Position numbers and translations under genes: made by a program. From the NCBI GenBank assembly GCA_025084515.1, contig JAJAGP010003230.1, positions 1-64,000 on the forward strand: DNA of 64,000 nt. The letters run 5' to 3'. The stretch is from Ancistrus triradiatus (lineage: Eukaryota > Chordata > Actinopteri > Siluriformes > Loricariidae). Under the pieces are notes generated by a model. It was given only the letters and a program-made list of their open reading frames with translations, was not told the DNA's origin and did no database searches. Position 1 is the stretch's first letter, and each line of letters starts with the position of its first letter. This document shows, in pieces, positions 61,446 to 64,000 of the stretch.

Positions 61446-61827
61446 TCTGACAGACGTCACCATCCTGACAGTTCGTAATAAAGTGCTCAGTGAGTGTATG
61501 TACAGTATATACTTATGTATATCAAAATTTTATAAAGAACTCTATCTAAAAAATATCGTCTTCACTTAAGAAACTAGTTGAAATAAATCAAGTAAATTAA
61601 ATTAGAGACATTGAATATTTTTAACATTTCAGCATTTGTGTTTTTCTAGTTTAACGTGGAAAAATGTGACTGCAGAAAACACTGAGTATCCATTCCATAT
61701 AAATATCTTCTCCACAATGTTCAGTGTGCTCAACTGTGTCGAGCACTTCATACAGGATCTACCATGCTGTCAAGCAGTGAAAAAGAGATGAACAGTGACA
61801 GCATCATCCATAACACCCTGTCAACTG

Positions 61828-61830
<3 letters not shown>

Positions 61831-61879
<49 letters not shown>
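61831..61879. repeat. AT microsatellite
   Basis: A pure AT run of about 49 bp. Confidence 0.95.
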
Positions 61880-61884
<5 letters not shown>

Positions 61885-62045
61885 GATACTTGCAAATGTC
61901 GTAGGCATTCCGTATTTTTTTGTGTATATTCTGCTTATTCTTTATTGAAGTTTTAGTGGACATTGTACTTTATAGTTCTGCAATTACAGAATGTAGTCCA
62001 TCTGTTTCTCTATATAGTTTGTTAGTCCCCTTTACTCTGTTCTCT

Positions 62046-62340
62046 AATGGTCAGGACCCCCACAGGACCAGCACAGATTAGGTATTATTTGGATGGTGGA
62101 TCCTTCTCAGCACTACAATGACACTGACGTGGTGGTAGTGTGTTAGTGTGTGTTGTGCTAGTATGAGTGTATTGTGCAGAGTTTTAAACCACCTCAGTGT
62201 CACTGCTGCACTGAAAATAGTCCACCAGCCAAAAATGTCCAGCCACCCATCTCCTGTAGGGAGCGTCCTGTGAGCACTGATGACAGATTAGAGGACAACT
62301 AAGACAAGCTGCTGCAACAGCGACTCCAACCCAGCCCTGT
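62046..62340. repeat. Dispersed fish repeat, decayed copy
   Basis: The wording (TAATGGTCAGGACCCCCACA; CACTGACGTGGTGGTAGTGT; GTGTGTTGTGCTAGTATGAG) is that of a repeat common in fish genomes, thought to be a non-autonomous DNA element. Assigned from memory; the inverted second half is not present. Confidence 0.55.
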
Positions 62341-62344
62341 GATA

Positions 62345-62514
62345 GACTGGCATGATACATGTCTGCCTGTCAATCATTATAATAATACATAAAAGCACAT
62401 TATTAGCAGTAAGTAAGGTTAAAATTAGAAAATAATAAAACATAATGGCCATCATAGTCAGTGTTTGCTCTAAAGCTACAAAGTCTGTGTATGTGCATAT
62501 GCATGTGCCTGTGC

Positions 62515-62557
<43 letters not shown>

Positions 62558-64000
62558 CGAGAGATAGACCTTATGATGAAGTGTGGTGTCTGAACCTGTA
62601 TGTTGAAGCAGCTGTGAGACTGACAACTCAACTTCATTTTAACTCAGAGAGCGCAACCTTAGGGCATCACACACATACGCGCACACACTCATTAGTGCAG
62701 TGCTGCCAAATTTTTAGTTTGTATGTTACAGGCTCTTATCTTGTAAATGCATGAAGTAAACTCGGTGTGTACACAGTAATCATAAACTGGCCATATTGTT
62801 CGTTCTTTATCTCTCTCCTTCTTTCTTTGATTCCTTCCTTCCTTTTTTATTTCCTTCTCAGATTACTCTTTCTTTCTTTGTTTCTTTTACTCAGAGATTC
62901 TTCTTTTGGTTGTGCATTATGCACCTCAACCTGCCTTCCAGGTTGGCTTATATTTCTGTTTTCTTCATGGATATTTCACGCTGGATAAAAAAAGTTTGGA
63001 AAAAAATGTCTTGTGCTTAATTTGAACTCTGCATATCCCTTCCACCACGAATCACCTAAAAATGCAGCTATTCTGAGAGTACATGAGAAATCAACACAGA
63101 AACCCCAGATCCCATATGCATCACCTGTAGTTCAAGTATTAAAAGGTGTACTGATTAGAAAACTGGTCTTCTAAACAATCTGATACAACATAACTTATTA
63201 TCCATAGAAGTACTGGCTTCTTCCAAGATATCCTCCTCTTCAACAAAAGTGCACTCTAAATAACTTCAGTATTTACAGTCAATTTCCCACATCCACTGAG
63301 GTACAATATTTATTTAATCATGAATTTCTTTGTTTGACTTCATTTGCTGAAACATCTTTTATCAATATGAGCTACAATATTTCAGCTACTTCAGCATCTT
63401 TAGTAAACATCTTTCTTTATTCCCACAATACTATATAAATTCAGATGCTCACAGGTGTATTGTATAACTGCCCTGCCTTCTGGAGCTTTGAGTTTAGCTT
63501 TAGTTTTCTCATGGATTTATTGTGAGTATGATGTTGTATGTCCTACTCATACATGGTGAGTACATAATGAAGCCCTAGATCGTTAGCAACTGGCAGTGAA
63601 CCTGAAGTTCAGGGTGCTGATAAATAAATATTTGATATTTATAATATTTAAATATTAAAACCCATCACAATATACACCTCTTCATTTAACTCCACCCACA
63701 CAGTTTTTCCTTGCCACTGTTACCAATGGTTTGCTTGATTTGGTTTGTACAGTAGCACTACTGTCCATAAAGTAGTTTCATTGTAAAGAGCACAATACAA
63801 ATCCTATTTTAAGTTCTGTTCTATTCTAGGAGTCTACTTTATCCACAATTGTATATGTTTTAAATATTATTACCTGATAACCAGTCAGCTGATGAATTCT
63901 TAGTTCTGCAGTGATGCTTCTTTGAACAGTCTGAAGAGTTTTAAAATAGATTTAGATAAAAGCATCTGCTTAATGAAGTAATTATGGAGTCGCTCTATCT
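62345..64000. other. No gene seen; intergenic, with GT/GA and CT-rich tracts
   Basis: A GT then GA compound run lies at 62514-62562 and a pyrimidine-rich stretch at 62800-62900. No coding exon was recognised to the window end. Confidence 0.45.

Overview
The window is animal nuclear DNA, almost certainly from a ray-finned (teleost) fish. It is AT-rich and full of long CA/GT microsatellites. It carries at least six Tc1/mariner families as decayed copies, plus tRNA-derived SINEs of fish type. It holds two spliced protein-coding genes with vertebrate GT-AG introns. The high Tc1 load would suit a catfish-like (siluriform) genome, but that is only an inference. There are no operons, CRISPR arrays or other prokaryotic features.

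Two genes could be rebuilt exon by exon, both on the minus strand. (1) metrn (meteorin): four coding exons between 10055 and 5610, 296 codons plus stop. It has a signal peptide and the ten-cysteine layout of the secreted meteorin family. A CpG-rich promoter lies just upstream (about 10060-10440). (2) prr35 (proline-rich protein 35, paralogue of the transcription regulator ZNF750): three coding exons between 46493 and 42871, 612 codons plus stop, with a CX2CX12HX5C zinc finger and two CtBP-type PLNLS/PLDLS motifs. A probable non-coding first exon and CpG-rich TATA promoter lie 7.6 kb upstream at about 54097-54480. A predicted intact tRNA-Ser(CGA) gene (27268-27349, minus) is the only RNA gene seen.

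Layout. 1-5600: Tc1 debris, a 186-bp Tc1 deletion derivative, and a roughly 0.9-kb inverted-repeat element interrupted by a SINE. 5610-10440: metrn and its promoter. 10450-42800: a 32-kb gene-poor interval with Tc1-like elements of several families, SINEs, two further inverted-repeat elements, many microsatellites and the tRNA. 42870-54480: prr35, with a MITE in intron 3, a SINE in intron 2 and four Tc1 fragments in intron 1. 54500-64000: gene-free, with a SINE split by a Tc1 element, a tandemly duplicated repeat/transposase junction and AT microsatellites.

I see no new molecular system. The most informative points are the close linkage of metrn and prr35, which mirrors METRNL-ZNF750 linkage in human; the layered nesting of transposons with readable target-site duplications; and a Tc1 family (six copies) with Sleeping-Beauty-like double terminal repeats, one copy of which still encodes a full DD34E catalytic region but has lost its start codon. 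Exon borders were read by eye from splice signals, reading phase and family resemblance; no alignment was run.
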